The notes under the pieces: model-generated | What the model saw: the letters and a program-made list of their open reading frames with translations, nothing else | Database searches by the model: none | What the model was told of the DNA's origin: nothing | Translations under genes and position numbers: made by a program | Shown here: positions 37,800 through 46,855 of the stretch, one piece after another | How positions within the stretch are numbered: the first letter of the stretch is position 1 | How the letters are laid out: the number at the start of each line of letters is the position of its first letter | Assembly (NCBI RefSeq): GCF_000243275.1 | Contig: NZ_CM001437.1 | Span: 400,312-464,311 of the forward strand | DNA from: Myroides odoratus DSM 2801 | Lineage (GTDB): Bacteria > Bacteroidota > Bacteroidia > Flavobacteriales > Flavobacteriaceae | Direction: 5' to 3' | Length of the DNA: 64,000 bases

Positions 37800-39092
37800 A
37801 TGGCTTATTACTTCACATCGGAATCTGTAAGTGAAGGACATCCTGATAAAATTGCAGATCAAATTTCAGATGCTTTAATCGACAATTTCTTGGCTTTTGA
37901 TTTAGAATCAAAAGTAGCATGTGAGACTTTAGTTACTACTGGGCAGGTCATTCTTGCTGGGGAAGTAAAATCAAAAACCTATTTAGATGTACAACAAATT
38001 GCTCGCGATGTAATCAACAAGATTGGTTATACGAAGAGTGAGTATATGTTTGATGGCAATTCATGTGGTATTTTATCGGCGATTCACGAACAATCGGCAG
38101 AGATTAGCCAAGGTGTTGAGCGTACAAACAAAGAAGATCAAGGAGCAGGAGACCAAGGAATGATGTTTGGTTATGCATCTACGGAGACTGAAGACTATAT
38201 GCCTTTAGCTTTGGATTTATCACATAAATTATTGCAAGAACTTGCTGTAATCCGCAGAGAGAATAAAGAAGTGACTTACCTTCGTCCAGATGCAAAAAGT
38301 CAGGTTACTTTAGAGTACAATGACGACAACAAACCAGTTCGCATTGTAACGATTGTACTGTCTACGCAACACGATGACTTTATTCAGGCGGAAAATGCAA
38401 CTCCTGAGGCAAAAGCGAAAGCTGAAACAGCGATGCAAGCTCAAATTAAGAAAGACATCATTGCGGTATTAATTCCACGTGTATTAGCTAAATATCCACA
38501 GTACCAATACTTGTTTGAATCAAAAGAAGAAATTGAGTTCTTGATCAACCCTACAGGTGTTTTCATTATTGGAGGACCTCATGGAGATACTGGATTAACA
38601 GGTAGAAAAATTATCGTTGATACGTATGGAGGAAAAGGAGCACACGGTGGAGGCGCTTTCTCAGGAAAAGACCCGAGTAAAGTAGACCGCAGTGCAGCTT
38701 ATGCTACGCGTCACATCGCGAAAAACCTTGTTGCAGCTGGTGTTGCAGAAGAAGTTTTAGTACAAGTTTCTTATGCTATTGGTATTGCAAAACCAACAGG
38801 GATTTACGTAAATACGTATGGTACATCTAAAGTAAATCTAACAGATGGTGAGATTGCGAAAAAAGTAAGTGAGCTATTTGATTTACGTCCTTACTTTATT
38901 GAAACAACGTTAAAGTTGCGTAATCCTATCTACAGTGAAACAGCGGCTTATGGACATATGGGACGCAAACCACAGATAGTAACTAAAACATTTACTAGAC
39001 CTGGTGGCGAAACCAAACAAGTAGAAGTTGAATTGTTTACTTGGGAGAAATTAGACCGAGTAGAAGATATCAAACAAGCTTTTCAATTGTAA
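37800..39092 (+). CDS. metK: S-adenosylmethionine synthetase
   Basis: 430 residues. Makes SAM from methionine and ATP. N-terminal [21 protein letters not shown] site [12 protein letters not shown], PPi loop [21 protein letters not shown], and [19 protein letters not shown]. Somewhat longer than the E. coli enzyme because of an insertion near residues 195-240 ([20 protein letters not shown]), which Bacteroidota MetK commonly has. Controlled by the SAM-II riboswitch upstream; monocistronic. Confidence 0.97.
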   Translation: MAYYFTSESVSEGHPDKIADQISDALIDNFLAFDLESKVACETLVTTGQVILAGEVKSKTYLDVQQIARDVINKIGYTKSEYMFDGNSCGILSAIHEQSAEISQGVERTNKEDQGAGDQGMMFGYASTETEDYMPLALDLSHKLLQELAVIRRENKEVTYLRPDAKSQVTLEYNDDNKPVRIVTIVLSTQHDDFIQAENATPEAKAKAETAMQAQIKKDIIAVLIPRVLAKYPQYQYLFESKEEIEFLINPTGVFIIGGPHGDTGLTGRKIIVDTYGGKGAHGGGAFSGKDPSKVDRSAAYATRHIAKNLVAAGVAEEVLVQVSYAIGIAKPTGIYVNTYGTSKVNLTDGEIAKKVSELFDLRPYFIETTLKLRNPIYSETAAYGHMGRKPQIVTKTFTRPGGETKQVEVELFTWEKLDRVEDIKQAFQL

Positions 39093-39111
39093 AAAGCTAT
39101 TCTTATCCTAT

Positions 39112-39147
39112 AAAAAACGCTTAACCTTAAAAGGCTAAGCGTTTTTC
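39112..39147 (+). terminator. metK terminator
   Basis: Stem AAAAACGCTTA-A-CCTT/AAGG-C-TAAGCGTTTTT with a T run, 20 bases past the metK stop. Confidence 0.85.
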
Positions 39148-39190
39148 TTTTGAATCAAATTAACCAACTTACTATTATATTTTACTTTTT

Positions 39191-40702
39191 TTATTTTACT
39201 TTTTTCACCCCTTTATTGACCAACAAAGGCGGATTGCGGTAAAGCGGAATTTCATCCGTAAAATTTAACGTAACCGAAGCGGTTGGTGATCGATATTCTT
39301 CTGTACTAATATCTACTCCATTTGCTGGCTTTTTATTCTTTATATCATAGTGAAATGTATGATTATCCCCTTGAAAATTTGGCACTGGACTAAAGGTTAC
39401 TTCACCATTATTTATATTGTAGCTATATTCTCCAATATTTGGCACAACTAATCGATGAGGATCGCTATTTACCACGTACGTTTTAGTTGCTTCATCAAGA
39501 ATTTTAAAACGAAAAGAAGCAAAATCTAAAAATACCGTTGACGGACTTGGTGGATCAAAAATTTTAAATACATTGGTATCATATCCAAAGGCACTATACA
39601 ATGGTTCACAAACAAAAGGTCTCGTTCGAATAACATTGGGAATACTAATGTCTTGTACCACGGGTGAAAACGGCAGGGCGAGTGCTATGTTTCGAATATG
39701 CGCCCGAATAGATGCGTCTCCAGTTCCACCTGTAAACCCTATTTTCATTGATGCAGGCATAGTCATACTCAACCTTCTATCTGGAATTGTCTCATTTGCT
39801 AATTGCTCAACATATCTAATTATTCCTGTTTTAGGTACAAAAAAATTTCTTACAACAGAAGAATCATAACTTCCATTCACAATATTTACAGAAATAAAGA
39901 AGCCTTGTTTTCTACTAGAATCATCTATTCCGGGAATAAAAGCGATTCTAATTTTTCGATACCCATCCTCTCCTGGAATTGCTACATCCTTACCGCTTCG
40001 AATTGCAAAACGCTTTCCAACAAGTCCACTTTGAGTACTTATAAATTTTCCATTATCAATATTCAGATAATAATTTAAATTTCGTACTGTATTTACAGCA
40101 AATAGAACAGGATAACCTTCATATAAATTATTAGGATTATGAGGTCCTCTCAACACGACAAAATTCCCATCATTATCCCCAGCGGTTCTTACTCCATTTC
40201 TGACTTCATTAGGATAGTTCATTGTTCTCTTATAACTACCATAAAGGTCTAAACCTAGACCAAACATACCTTTGGAAAAACCAGCAATATGACTACCATT
40301 TTTTTTTTGTGTATGCGCATATCCTAATGCTCCCCCTTTATCTCCAGTTTTAGGTTGAGTCTCATTAGCATCAAACAACACCATAGTGATACCATCCCCA
40401 TATTTATCTCCTTCTTGTCTTCCTTGATCCAATCCAAATTCAAATTCTAAGATAAACCCCTTTTCTGTAGTAAAACTCAATTGATCTAAATAAATACCTA
40501 CAAATTGATGTTGTCCATCTAATAGTTTTATTCCCTTTGAGGTATAGGTAACTAACCCAGGAGTACTCTCCCCTATCAACTTAAAACCATCTCTTTTCTG
40601 TCCTGAATTAAAGTAAGGATACTGAGCATAAAACAAGGTACTGTTCAACCCCAATACCAACCATAGTAAAAAAAATATTTTGTTTCTTCGTTTTCTATTC
40701 AT
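39191..40702 (-). CDS. secreted lectin-like protein, paralogue B
   Basis: 503 residues from the ATG at 40702 (MNRKRRNKIFFLLWLVLGLN), with a signal peptide ending SALFYAQ-like at LFYAQ; longer in-frame starts overlap the previous gene. Residues about 25-320 resemble an L-type (legume-like) lectin sandwich: GFILEFEFGLDQG, DGITMVLFDANET, GGALGYAHTQ, FGLGLDLYGSYK, RIAFIPG. The C-terminal 110 residues look like a cadherin/Ig-type module (GEYSYNINNGEVTFSPVPNF). No clear type IX secretion tail. Last gene of the four-gene operon and homologous along its length to the gene before it. Ligand unknown. Confidence 0.65.
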   Translation of the reverse strand: MNRKRRNKIFFLLWLVLGLNSTLFYAQYPYFNSGQKRDGFKLIGESTPGLVTYTSKGIKLLDGQHQFVGIYLDQLSFTTEKGFILEFEFGLDQGRQEGDKYGDGITMVLFDANETQPKTGDKGGALGYAHTQKKNGSHIAGFSKGMFGLGLDLYGSYKRTMNYPNEVRNGVRTAGDNDGNFVVLRGPHNPNNLYEGYPVLFAVNTVRNLNYYLNIDNGKFISTQSGLVGKRFAIRSGKDVAIPGEDGYRKIRIAFIPGIDDSSRKQGFFISVNIVNGSYDSSVVRNFFVPKTGIIRYVEQLANETIPDRRLSMTMPASMKIGFTGGTGDASIRAHIRNIALALPFSPVVQDISIPNVIRTRPFVCEPLYSAFGYDTNVFKIFDPPSPSTVFLDFASFRFKILDEATKTYVVNSDPHRLVVPNIGEYSYNINNGEVTFSPVPNFQGDNHTFHYDIKNKKPANGVDISTEEYRSPTASVTLNFTDEIPLYRNPPLLVNKGVKKVK

Positions 40703-40712
40703 TTTCTTCTTT

Positions 40713-42209
40713 TTAAAGGGGGCCCCCATTGACCATAAGTACATCATTGCAATTCACCGTAAAATCTAAGCTAATCTCTGCAATTTCAGAGCGATATTGT
40801 TCTCCTCCCAAATTGGTGGTACCTACTAATTTTTTTTTGTTTTTTATACTGAAGTACACCTTATCACTGCTAACACTCATTCCTTTTGCAGGAGTAAAAA
40901 CAACTTCCCTTGTTTTGGGATTATACTCATAGCGCCCGGCAGAAGTGGTCGCAATATAAGGTTCTAACGTACTTATCTGTTTATTATCTATCAATGTTAG
41001 AAATTGAAAGCTATAAGGATCTAAATGCTCTTTGCTTCCCAAGGACTCCATACTCTGTCCGCTCACATACTTATTCGTAGCAAACCCTACACTATTGATT
41101 AAAGCATCAAAAGTCGTTGTGTGATCTTTACAAGCATCAGATACCCGTACATCTTTTACCAAAGGAGCAAAAGGGAGACTTATATCTATATTTCTAACAA
41201 TATTTTTTTGATATATTGTTCCTGTAGTAGCTGTAAAACCAATCTTAAATTGCTCAGGAGCATTTATTCTATATGATTTTGTTACATCTTTATGCTTTGC
41301 CTCTGTATCTACTTCTTTATATGTAATATTCCCTCCAGCAGGAATAAAAAGCGAATTAACCACTCGACTCATTTCACTGCCATGAATAATATCTACATTT
41401 AAATAAAACCCATTTTCTCGCAGTTTACTGCTGGGTAACAAACTCACAATAACTCTTCGATACGAAGGATGCCCAAAACTCGCGTTACTATCGGCTTCAT
41501 TATTTGCATTATTTTCTCTTAATTTAAAGGAAAACGCCTTAGAATCTGGAGCTTCAAAAGCAGTTATATATTCTCCTGTTTCAGTATCGAGTTTATACCG
41601 TTCATTCATATTAGTTACGCTTTGTGACAGATAGACTGGATACCCAGCTAATTGACTTCCTTGTCCTCGAATAGTAACGTGATTTTGTTTTCTGCCTTGA
41701 GTGTAAATTCCATTTCTATACTCATGACTAATTGCTGAACGTTCTTTTGAATCTCCATATAAATCGAATCCAATACTCAAAAAACCTTTGCTCAACCCTT
41801 GTACAGAAAAAGCTGTACTATACGATTGACTATAACTATAGCCAAGACCTGATGTTTTAGATCCTAAATTTGGAGCAATTACTGTCGCGTCAAAGAGCAC
41901 CAATGCTAGGCCATTAGCACCTTTATCTATGCTATTTCCCCCTGCTCCAGTCATTAAATAATCAAACCCAAGAATAAAACCTCGCTCTGAAATCAATAAT
42001 AAATCGCTGAGAAATATACCATTGGTTTCATTTGCCTTCGTTGTTAATTCAGCTCCTTTTCCTTGAAATTTAACTTCTCCAGACGATGAAAATAGACTAA
42101 ATTCATCGCCAGAAAAAGCAGTGTTATTATAAGGTAATTGTGCATATATTAAGGCGAATTCAGAAAAAAAAGCCAGGTAACACACCAAAAAACAGAGTTT
42201 CTTTTTCAT
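40713..42209 (-). CDS. secreted lectin-like protein, paralogue A
   Basis: 498 residues with a signal peptide (KLCFLVCYLAFFSEFALIYAQ). Same plan as its downstream paralogue: lectin-like part (RGFILGFDYLMTGAGG, GLALVLFDATVIAPN, SGLGYSYSQSY, LSIGFDLYGDSK, RVIVSLLPSS) and a C-terminal Ig-like module (GRYEYNPKTREVVFTPAKGM). The ATG shares a base with the upstream stop (TAATG at 42207-42211), so translation is coupled. Sequence identity between the two paralogues looks low, so the duplication is old. Predicted surface or secreted carbohydrate-binding protein. Confidence 0.65.
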   Translation of the reverse strand: MKKKLCFLVCYLAFFSEFALIYAQLPYNNTAFSGDEFSLFSSSGEVKFQGKGAELTTKANETNGIFLSDLLLISERGFILGFDYLMTGAGGNSIDKGANGLALVLFDATVIAPNLGSKTSGLGYSYSQSYSTAFSVQGLSKGFLSIGFDLYGDSKERSAISHEYRNGIYTQGRKQNHVTIRGQGSQLAGYPVYLSQSVTNMNERYKLDTETGEYITAFEAPDSKAFSFKLRENNANNEADSNASFGHPSYRRVIVSLLPSSKLRENGFYLNVDIIHGSEMSRVVNSLFIPAGGNITYKEVDTEAKHKDVTKSYRINAPEQFKIGFTATTGTIYQKNIVRNIDISLPFAPLVKDVRVSDACKDHTTTFDALINSVGFATNKYVSGQSMESLGSKEHLDPYSFQFLTLIDNKQISTLEPYIATTSAGRYEYNPKTREVVFTPAKGMSVSSDKVYFSIKNKKKLVGTTNLGGEQYRSEIAEISLDFTVNCNDVLMVNGGPL

Positions 42210-42841
42210 TAGATCTTCACTATGATTATATTTAAATAACTCGATGCTGTCAGTTTATTTGGAATTGCTTTATAGACCAAATACTGTTTTCCATTTTCCG
42301 TTTTTACAGTAGGAGCTGTACTAAAAACCGTGGTATCATATGCTGTCACTACAAACTTCACTTCATTCTCCTCCCAAATCACCCTAGCTCCAACCGTTCC
42401 TAACTGCTTCTTATATTCCTCATAGAGATCGATTTTCTGTTCTGTTGTTTTATACATTTGAATGGGAAATGCAGGCATATAAATCCAAGGATCTTGTTCA
42501 GCACTTCCTCCTCCTGTCCATATCGAACCATTCCATGTTTTTACTCCTTCCAGAATTTCATCATCTCCAATGTGATAAACTTGTAAACCAATGTGTTCTT
42601 TTTTATTTGCCTCAGTTTCAATTTGTACCATTGGCTTTAAACTAGATAAATCACTCAATTTCACACGCGGTAATAAGAGTCCTTTCGTTGCTGTTGTATT
42701 CTCTGCATCTGCCTGATACTCTTTGATATCCAACAAGGCTCCTTCAACAGGATAAGTTGCCCCTCCTAGTACCACTTGTCCATAAAACGAATGTCCATAT
42801 CCCCATACCAGCAATAAGGTAATTAGTATTTTACTTTTCAT
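42209..42841 (-). CDS. secreted fibre-like protein, second of operon
   Basis: 210 residues, signal peptide KSKILITLLLVWGYGHSFYG. Residues about 25-115 show the motif series ALLDIKEY, TKGLLLPRVKLSDLSSL, GLQVYHIGD, VKTWNGSIWTGGG. That series is common in flavobacterial secreted proteins and resembles phage tail-fibre shafts. The C-terminal 90 residues are unique beta-rich sequence. Coupled to the lectin-like gene downstream. No recognised family; function unknown. Confidence 0.6.
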   Translation of the reverse strand: MKSKILITLLLVWGYGHSFYGQVVLGGATYPVEGALLDIKEYQADAENTTATKGLLLPRVKLSDLSSLKPMVQIETEANKKEHIGLQVYHIGDDEILEGVKTWNGSIWTGGGSAEQDPWIYMPAFPIQMYKTTEQKIDLYEEYKKQLGTVGARVIWEENEVKFVVTAYDTTVFSTAPTVKTENGKQYLVYKAIPNKLTASSYLNIIIVKI

Positions 42842-42879
42842 TTTTTTTTTACTTTATAATTATATATGCGATTTCGTTT

Positions 42880-43572
42880 CTAACTGGCTGGTAAAGTAGA
42901 TTTGTATTTCAAAACCAGTGTATAGCTTCCTATAGGTAGGGTCGTATACATATTTTTTGTTCCAAAATAGAAGGACAAACCACCATTCGTAGTGATGTCA
43001 GCAATTTGCTGCAAAACCAAGGTTCCTGTGCTATCGTATATTTTTGCATCAATTACTTGATCAAAATTAGTTACCGCCAGCGGTTGTTTGATGGTAGTAT
43101 TATAAGTCAAAGTTGTTGCATTGGGTCTACTTACTTCTATTTCAAATTTTCCAATATAGACTTGTCTATTATCAAGGACTTCATTGGCAAAAACAGGAGT
43201 ATTTCCAATAATAAGAACTGGAGGTTTAATCTGTTCTATTTTTTGATAGATGTTATCTATTTCAATCGTTACATCGGAGTCCAAGGCTAATAATTCCCAA
43301 TTATTCCCATTCCAGAAATAGACCCCCTTCTTAGAAACTTCACCTGCACCATTATTAAATACAACCACACCAATAGGATTTACTCCACCAGCTAAAATCG
43401 TTTGTTTATTTAAAGCTATTCTAGGAAATAATACGCCTTTATCTGTTGCGTTTATATCTAAAATTGCTGATTGATGGGGCGCTACCGTTCCAATACCAAT
43501 ATTATCTTGTGCATGAATTACTGTAGTAGTTAAAGCAATTAGCCCAATAACTAACTTTTTTTTCTTCCTCAT
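42880..43572 (-). CDS. secreted fibre-like protein, first of operon
   Basis: 230 residues, signal peptide RKKKKLVIGLIALTTTVIHA. Same motif series as the next gene: GIGTVAPHQSAILDINATDK, GVLFPRIALN, PIGVVVFNNG, VYFWNGNNWELLA, then a possible short coiled coil (VTIEIDNIYQKIEQIK) and a C-terminal beta domain (residues about 120-230). Starts the four-gene secreted operon; no strong -7 box was found upstream. Confidence 0.6.
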   Translation of the reverse strand: MRKKKKLVIGLIALTTTVIHAQDNIGIGTVAPHQSAILDINATDKGVLFPRIALNKQTILAGGVNPIGVVVFNNGAGEVSKKGVYFWNGNNWELLALDSDVTIEIDNIYQKIEQIKPPVLIIGNTPVFANEVLDNRQVYIGKFEIEVSRPNATTLTYNTTIKQPLAVTNFDQVIDAKIYDSTGTLVLQQIADITTNGGLSFYFGTKNMYTTLPIGSYTLVLKYKSTLPAS

Positions 43573-43722
43573 TTTTTTACATATTTAATGGTACAAAACA
43601 ACTAAAGATGTAAAAAACAGCAGAGGTAAACTGTAAAAAAGGTTGATGTAAATTTGTATTTATCCTTTTCCTTGATGATAAAAGTGTTTTTATATCAAAA
43701 AACAACTTTTCGACACTAGCCT

Positions 43723-43756
43723 AAAAAAAAATACACCTGTAGAAATTACAAGTGTA
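43723..43756 (-). terminator. orphan terminator-like hairpin
   Basis: TACAC-C-TGTA (43732-43741) pairs with TACA-A-GTGTA (43747-43756), one mismatch, followed on the minus strand by nine T. It lies about 290 bases beyond the pit terminator, so it either backs that up or ends a small RNA. Confidence 0.5.
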
Positions 43757-44046
43757 CAGCACTACATGACGTTGCATTTTTATAAAAAAGTTCAATTCTA
43801 TAAAATTTCAACGCCTTATTTGTTTGTGTTTTTTATTTGATTTTACTCGCCATTTTTTACATCTTCAAATTAGCTGTAGAACGGAAGAATCGGGTACATA
43901 CTAGCTTTTCATCTTATTTTTAGTCGTTGTTCTTTACTTCTCATGGCTAAGAATAAAAACCAAGTAACCTAACTTCTTCTCGCCATAGCTCTCTTTCCTT
44001 TAATCTTATCCTATACTTCTATTTCTTTACACAAGTAGATAAAAAC

Positions 44047-44081
44047 AAAAAAAGGAATGATTTTTCAATCATTCCTTTTTT
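44047..44081 (-). terminator. pit terminator
   Basis: Perfect stem AAAAAGGAATGATT/AATCATTCCTTTTT, 27 bases past the pit stop on the minus strand. Confidence 0.9.
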
Positions 44082-44107
44082 ATCTATACTTAAAAACTTG
44101 TGTCTAA

Positions 44108-45205
44108 TTAAATCACCGCTGATACGATATAGTATACAATCATAGCGATAATAGCCGATACTGGTATGGTCAACACCCAAGCCCATAATAAGTTAATTGT
44201 AACGCCCCAACGTACCGCTGATACGCGTTTTGTTACACCAACCCCAATAATAGAACCTGTAATCGTATGCGTTGTTGAAACTGGGATACCTAAGTGCTCT
44301 GTTACGTATAACGCTACAGCTCCAGCTGTTTCAGCAGCTACCCCTTCTAATGGCGTTACTTTGGTAATCTTACTTCCCATTGTTTTAACAATCTTCCATC
44401 CTCCAGATAACGTTCCTAAACCAATGAATAAGAAAGAAGCAAGCGGAACCCACCACCAGTGCTCTACGAACACTTTGAATGTATCTACTCCTTCTACTAA
44501 GTAATCTGGATCCATATCTACATTCACGTGGTAGAAAATAACTGCAGCTCCAATAATACCCATTACTTTCTGAGCATCATTTCCTCCATGTCCTAAAGAG
44601 AACAACGCAGAAGAAACTAATTGTAAGCGTTTAAACCATTTTTCGCATTTGTAGTGGTTTTGATTTCTACAAATCCACATAATAGCGATGGTAATAAAAT
44701 AAGCGAGTATTAAACCTAATAAAGGAGCTCCAAAAATGAATAAGAAAATTGGAATTACTTTGGAGTACACCACTACATCAACTCCTTCAATGGAGAAACC
44801 ACCTGCGTGAGCAACAGCAGCTCCAATAAAACCACCAATTAAGGTATGAGAAGAAGAAGAAGGAATACCTAACTTCCATGTGGCTAAATTCCAAATAATC
44901 GCAGCAATTAAACCTGCAAAAATAACTTCTAAGCTAATAAAATTCTCATTTACGGATTTGGCGATGGTATTACCAATCTTAAATTCACCAATAATGTATA
45001 AGGAGATAAAATAGGCTGCGAAGTTAAAAGCCGCTGCCCAAAGCACTGCTTGGAAAGGCGTCAAAACTCGTGTTGTTACAATAGTAGCAATTGAGTTTGC
45101 GGCATCATGAAAACCATTGATATAATCAAATCCTAGGGCTAAAATGATAATAACAATCAGCATTATCCCACTTTGATTACTCAATATTTCTGTAAAAAAT
45201 TCCAT
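44108..45205 (-). CDS. pit: inorganic phosphate transporter, PiT family
   Basis: 365 residues, about ten hydrophobic helices. Duplicated PiT signatures: GFDYINGFHDAANSIATIVTT at residues about 25-45 and GVAAETAGAVALYVTEHLGIPVSTTHT near 295-320, plus SSSHTLIGGFIGAA and SLGHGGNDAQKVMGI. Proton- or sodium-driven phosphate uptake at the inner membrane. It lies 17 bases downstream of the DUF47 gene, the usual accessory partner. Confidence 0.95.
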   Translation of the reverse strand: MEFFTEILSNQSGIMLIVIIILALGFDYINGFHDAANSIATIVTTRVLTPFQAVLWAAAFNFAAYFISLYIIGEFKIGNTIAKSVNENFISLEVIFAGLIAAIIWNLATWKLGIPSSSSHTLIGGFIGAAVAHAGGFSIEGVDVVVYSKVIPIFLFIFGAPLLGLILAYFITIAIMWICRNQNHYKCEKWFKRLQLVSSALFSLGHGGNDAQKVMGIIGAAVIFYHVNVDMDPDYLVEGVDTFKVFVEHWWWVPLASFLFIGLGTLSGGWKIVKTMGSKITKVTPLEGVAAETAGAVALYVTEHLGIPVSTTHTITGSIIGVGVTKRVSAVRWGVTINLLWAWVLTIPVSAIIAMIVYYIVSAVI

Positions 45206-45222
45206 ATACTTGCGCTAGATCA

Positions 45223-45867
45223 TTAAGAGTATTTAACGATAACAGTTTCTAAAACGTTAGCCACGTCTCTACAACTATCTGTAGCCGTTTCTAAAGCCAC
45301 CATTACCTCTTTGTATTTTATAATTTCGATCGCGTTATTTTCATTTTCAAAAATATCGGCCACGGCCTTATCAAAAACTTTATCCGCTTTTCTTTCTAAG
45401 CGCGAAATGTTTTTACATACAGTAGCTAACTCTTCTAGCTTTTTTAAATCTTTCAAGTGTAATAGTCCTTTGTAAACCTCACTACAAGCTTCTAAATTCG
45501 CTTCTGTTAATTTACGCAAAGGCTTAGTAACTTTATCAATTTGATACAATCTCATACGAGAAGCAGCATCAGATAAGTGATCCGCTACATCATCAACCGC
45601 AGTAATTAAACTGTGGATATCTTCTCTATCAAAAGGTGTGATAAAGTTTTTTCCCAATTCAATTCTTGTTTTCTGTGCGATCGCTTCGATTTCCACCTTA
45701 ATTACTTCAACATCTTTAAGTAATTTCTCTCTCTCCTTAGCTGGTGTATTCACCGCTTCATTCAGCGTTTCTGATAATTTTTTAAGCTTTACAGCTGCTT
45801 GTTCAAATAAAGGATAAAACGTTTTGTCCTTTGGAACTAAAAATTGAAAAATGTTATTCAATGACAT
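45223..45867 (-). CDS. DUF47 (PhoU-like) Pit accessory protein
   Basis: 214 residues from the ATG at 45867 (MSLNNIFQFLVPKDKTFYPL); the frame continues upstream through the -7 box, so the shorter start is chosen. All-helical PhoU-like protein with the family signatures FEQAAVKLKKLSETL, ITPFDREDIHSLITAVDDVAD and KEVMVALETATDSCRDVANVLETVIVKYS. Regulates or assists the Pit transporter encoded next. Confidence 0.92.
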   Translation of the reverse strand: MSLNNIFQFLVPKDKTFYPLFEQAAVKLKKLSETLNEAVNTPAKEREKLLKDVEVIKVEIEAIAQKTRIELGKNFITPFDREDIHSLITAVDDVADHLSDAASRMRLYQIDKVTKPLRKLTEANLEACSEVYKGLLHLKDLKKLEELATVCKNISRLERKADKVFDKAVADIFENENNAIEIIKYKEVMVALETATDSCRDVANVLETVIVKYS

Positions 45868-45896
45868 TATATAATAATATATGTTATAAACAGAGG

Positions 45897-45904
45897 CAAA
45901 ATTA
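45897..45904 (-). promoter_or_regulatory. -7 box of the DUF47-pit operon
   Basis: TAATTTTG on the minus strand, about 30 bases before the ATG at 45867. No Pho box-like direct repeats were recognised. Confidence 0.5.
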
Positions 45905-46148
45905 CGCAATAAAATCAACCTAATGTTTCCTTAACGTTAATTTTTACATCAAAACACGGTTTCCCTTTATTTTATTGATACAATTTACGACTATTTATTG
46001 ATTTTTAACCACTTACAGAATTAACATGAGCATTAAAATTCAATAATCACTTAACATTAAGGTAACATTGGAGTAATATAGCATGGTATATTATTAGCAC
46101 CTCATTTATTCAACCCACTGAAATTCAATATTTTCACTTTTCCGCACC

Positions 46149-46655
46149 CTATTCTTGATTCTTGAGCATCCAACGCGCAATACGATGTGCATTAAACACC
46201 AAAAGACACCCCAAAACTAAATTGAATACACTAATGAACCAATAATTGCCAGTTTGTACATATTCATACGGATTTTCTGTTGCTGTTGCTTTGAACCAAA
46301 ACCACGTATTACTCAAAAAAGAAGGGAGATGGTGAATAAATAAACTTAATCCTACAAAAAAGATACCCAACTGTGCAAGCATAGACAACGTGATATGCTG
46401 TAAAGGAAGAATCGGATTCGAAAAGCTTTGTTCAATTTTTAGCCAGTCAACCAATTTTCCAGCATACCAAAAGAGTAAAATTAATAGTACAAGAGAAATC
46501 AACAAGGTTACTGCATTAGTTTTATTTGTTTCTAAAATACTATGAGTTGTAGCAATTTCTATGGCTACAAAAGGAATGGTAGAAAAAACTATATCGATTA
46601 GCAAGACTAATACGACAAGTTTAATCACCAAAATAAATAAATCTCGCACCTGCAT
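46149..46655 (-). CDS. predicted membrane protein of unknown function
   Basis: 168 residues with four hydrophobic helices (about 5-28, 45-67, 85-110, 130-155) and short polar loops. No motif was recognised. ATG at 46655. It is flanked by spacers of 200 and 280 bases, so probably a single-gene unit. The composition matches the neighbours. Confidence 0.7.
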   Translation of the reverse strand: MQVRDLFILVIKLVVLVLLIDIVFSTIPFVAIEIATTHSILETNKTNAVTLLISLVLLILLFWYAGKLVDWLKIEQSFSNPILPLQHITLSMLAQLGIFFVGLSLFIHHLPSFLSNTWFWFKATATENPYEYVQTGNYWFISVFNLVLGCLLVFNAHRIARWMLKNQE

Positions 46656-46855
46656 AGGTTATTTTTTAGTTGACCCTATAAATTTAACAAAAATACAGCT
46701 ATTTATTTGATGCTCTCTTTGTGGATGAATTACTTTCTTTTGTATTGCCTTTTATATTTAAGCATTCTTGAATATTCACGCTATTGCTATTCCTATAAAT
46801 TTTTATTTTGTACTTTAGCGAAAACTAATAACATTATACAACAACCTAGATAACT

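Larger units (their letters stand above)
43573..44107. other. spacer between secreted operon and pit
   Basis: 535 bases without a gene. It holds the pit terminator at its right end, a second hairpin with a T run on the minus strand (43723-43756) and a plus-strand TAAATTTG (43649-43656) that could be a promoter with no visible product. The rest is AT-rich and featureless. Confidence 0.5.
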
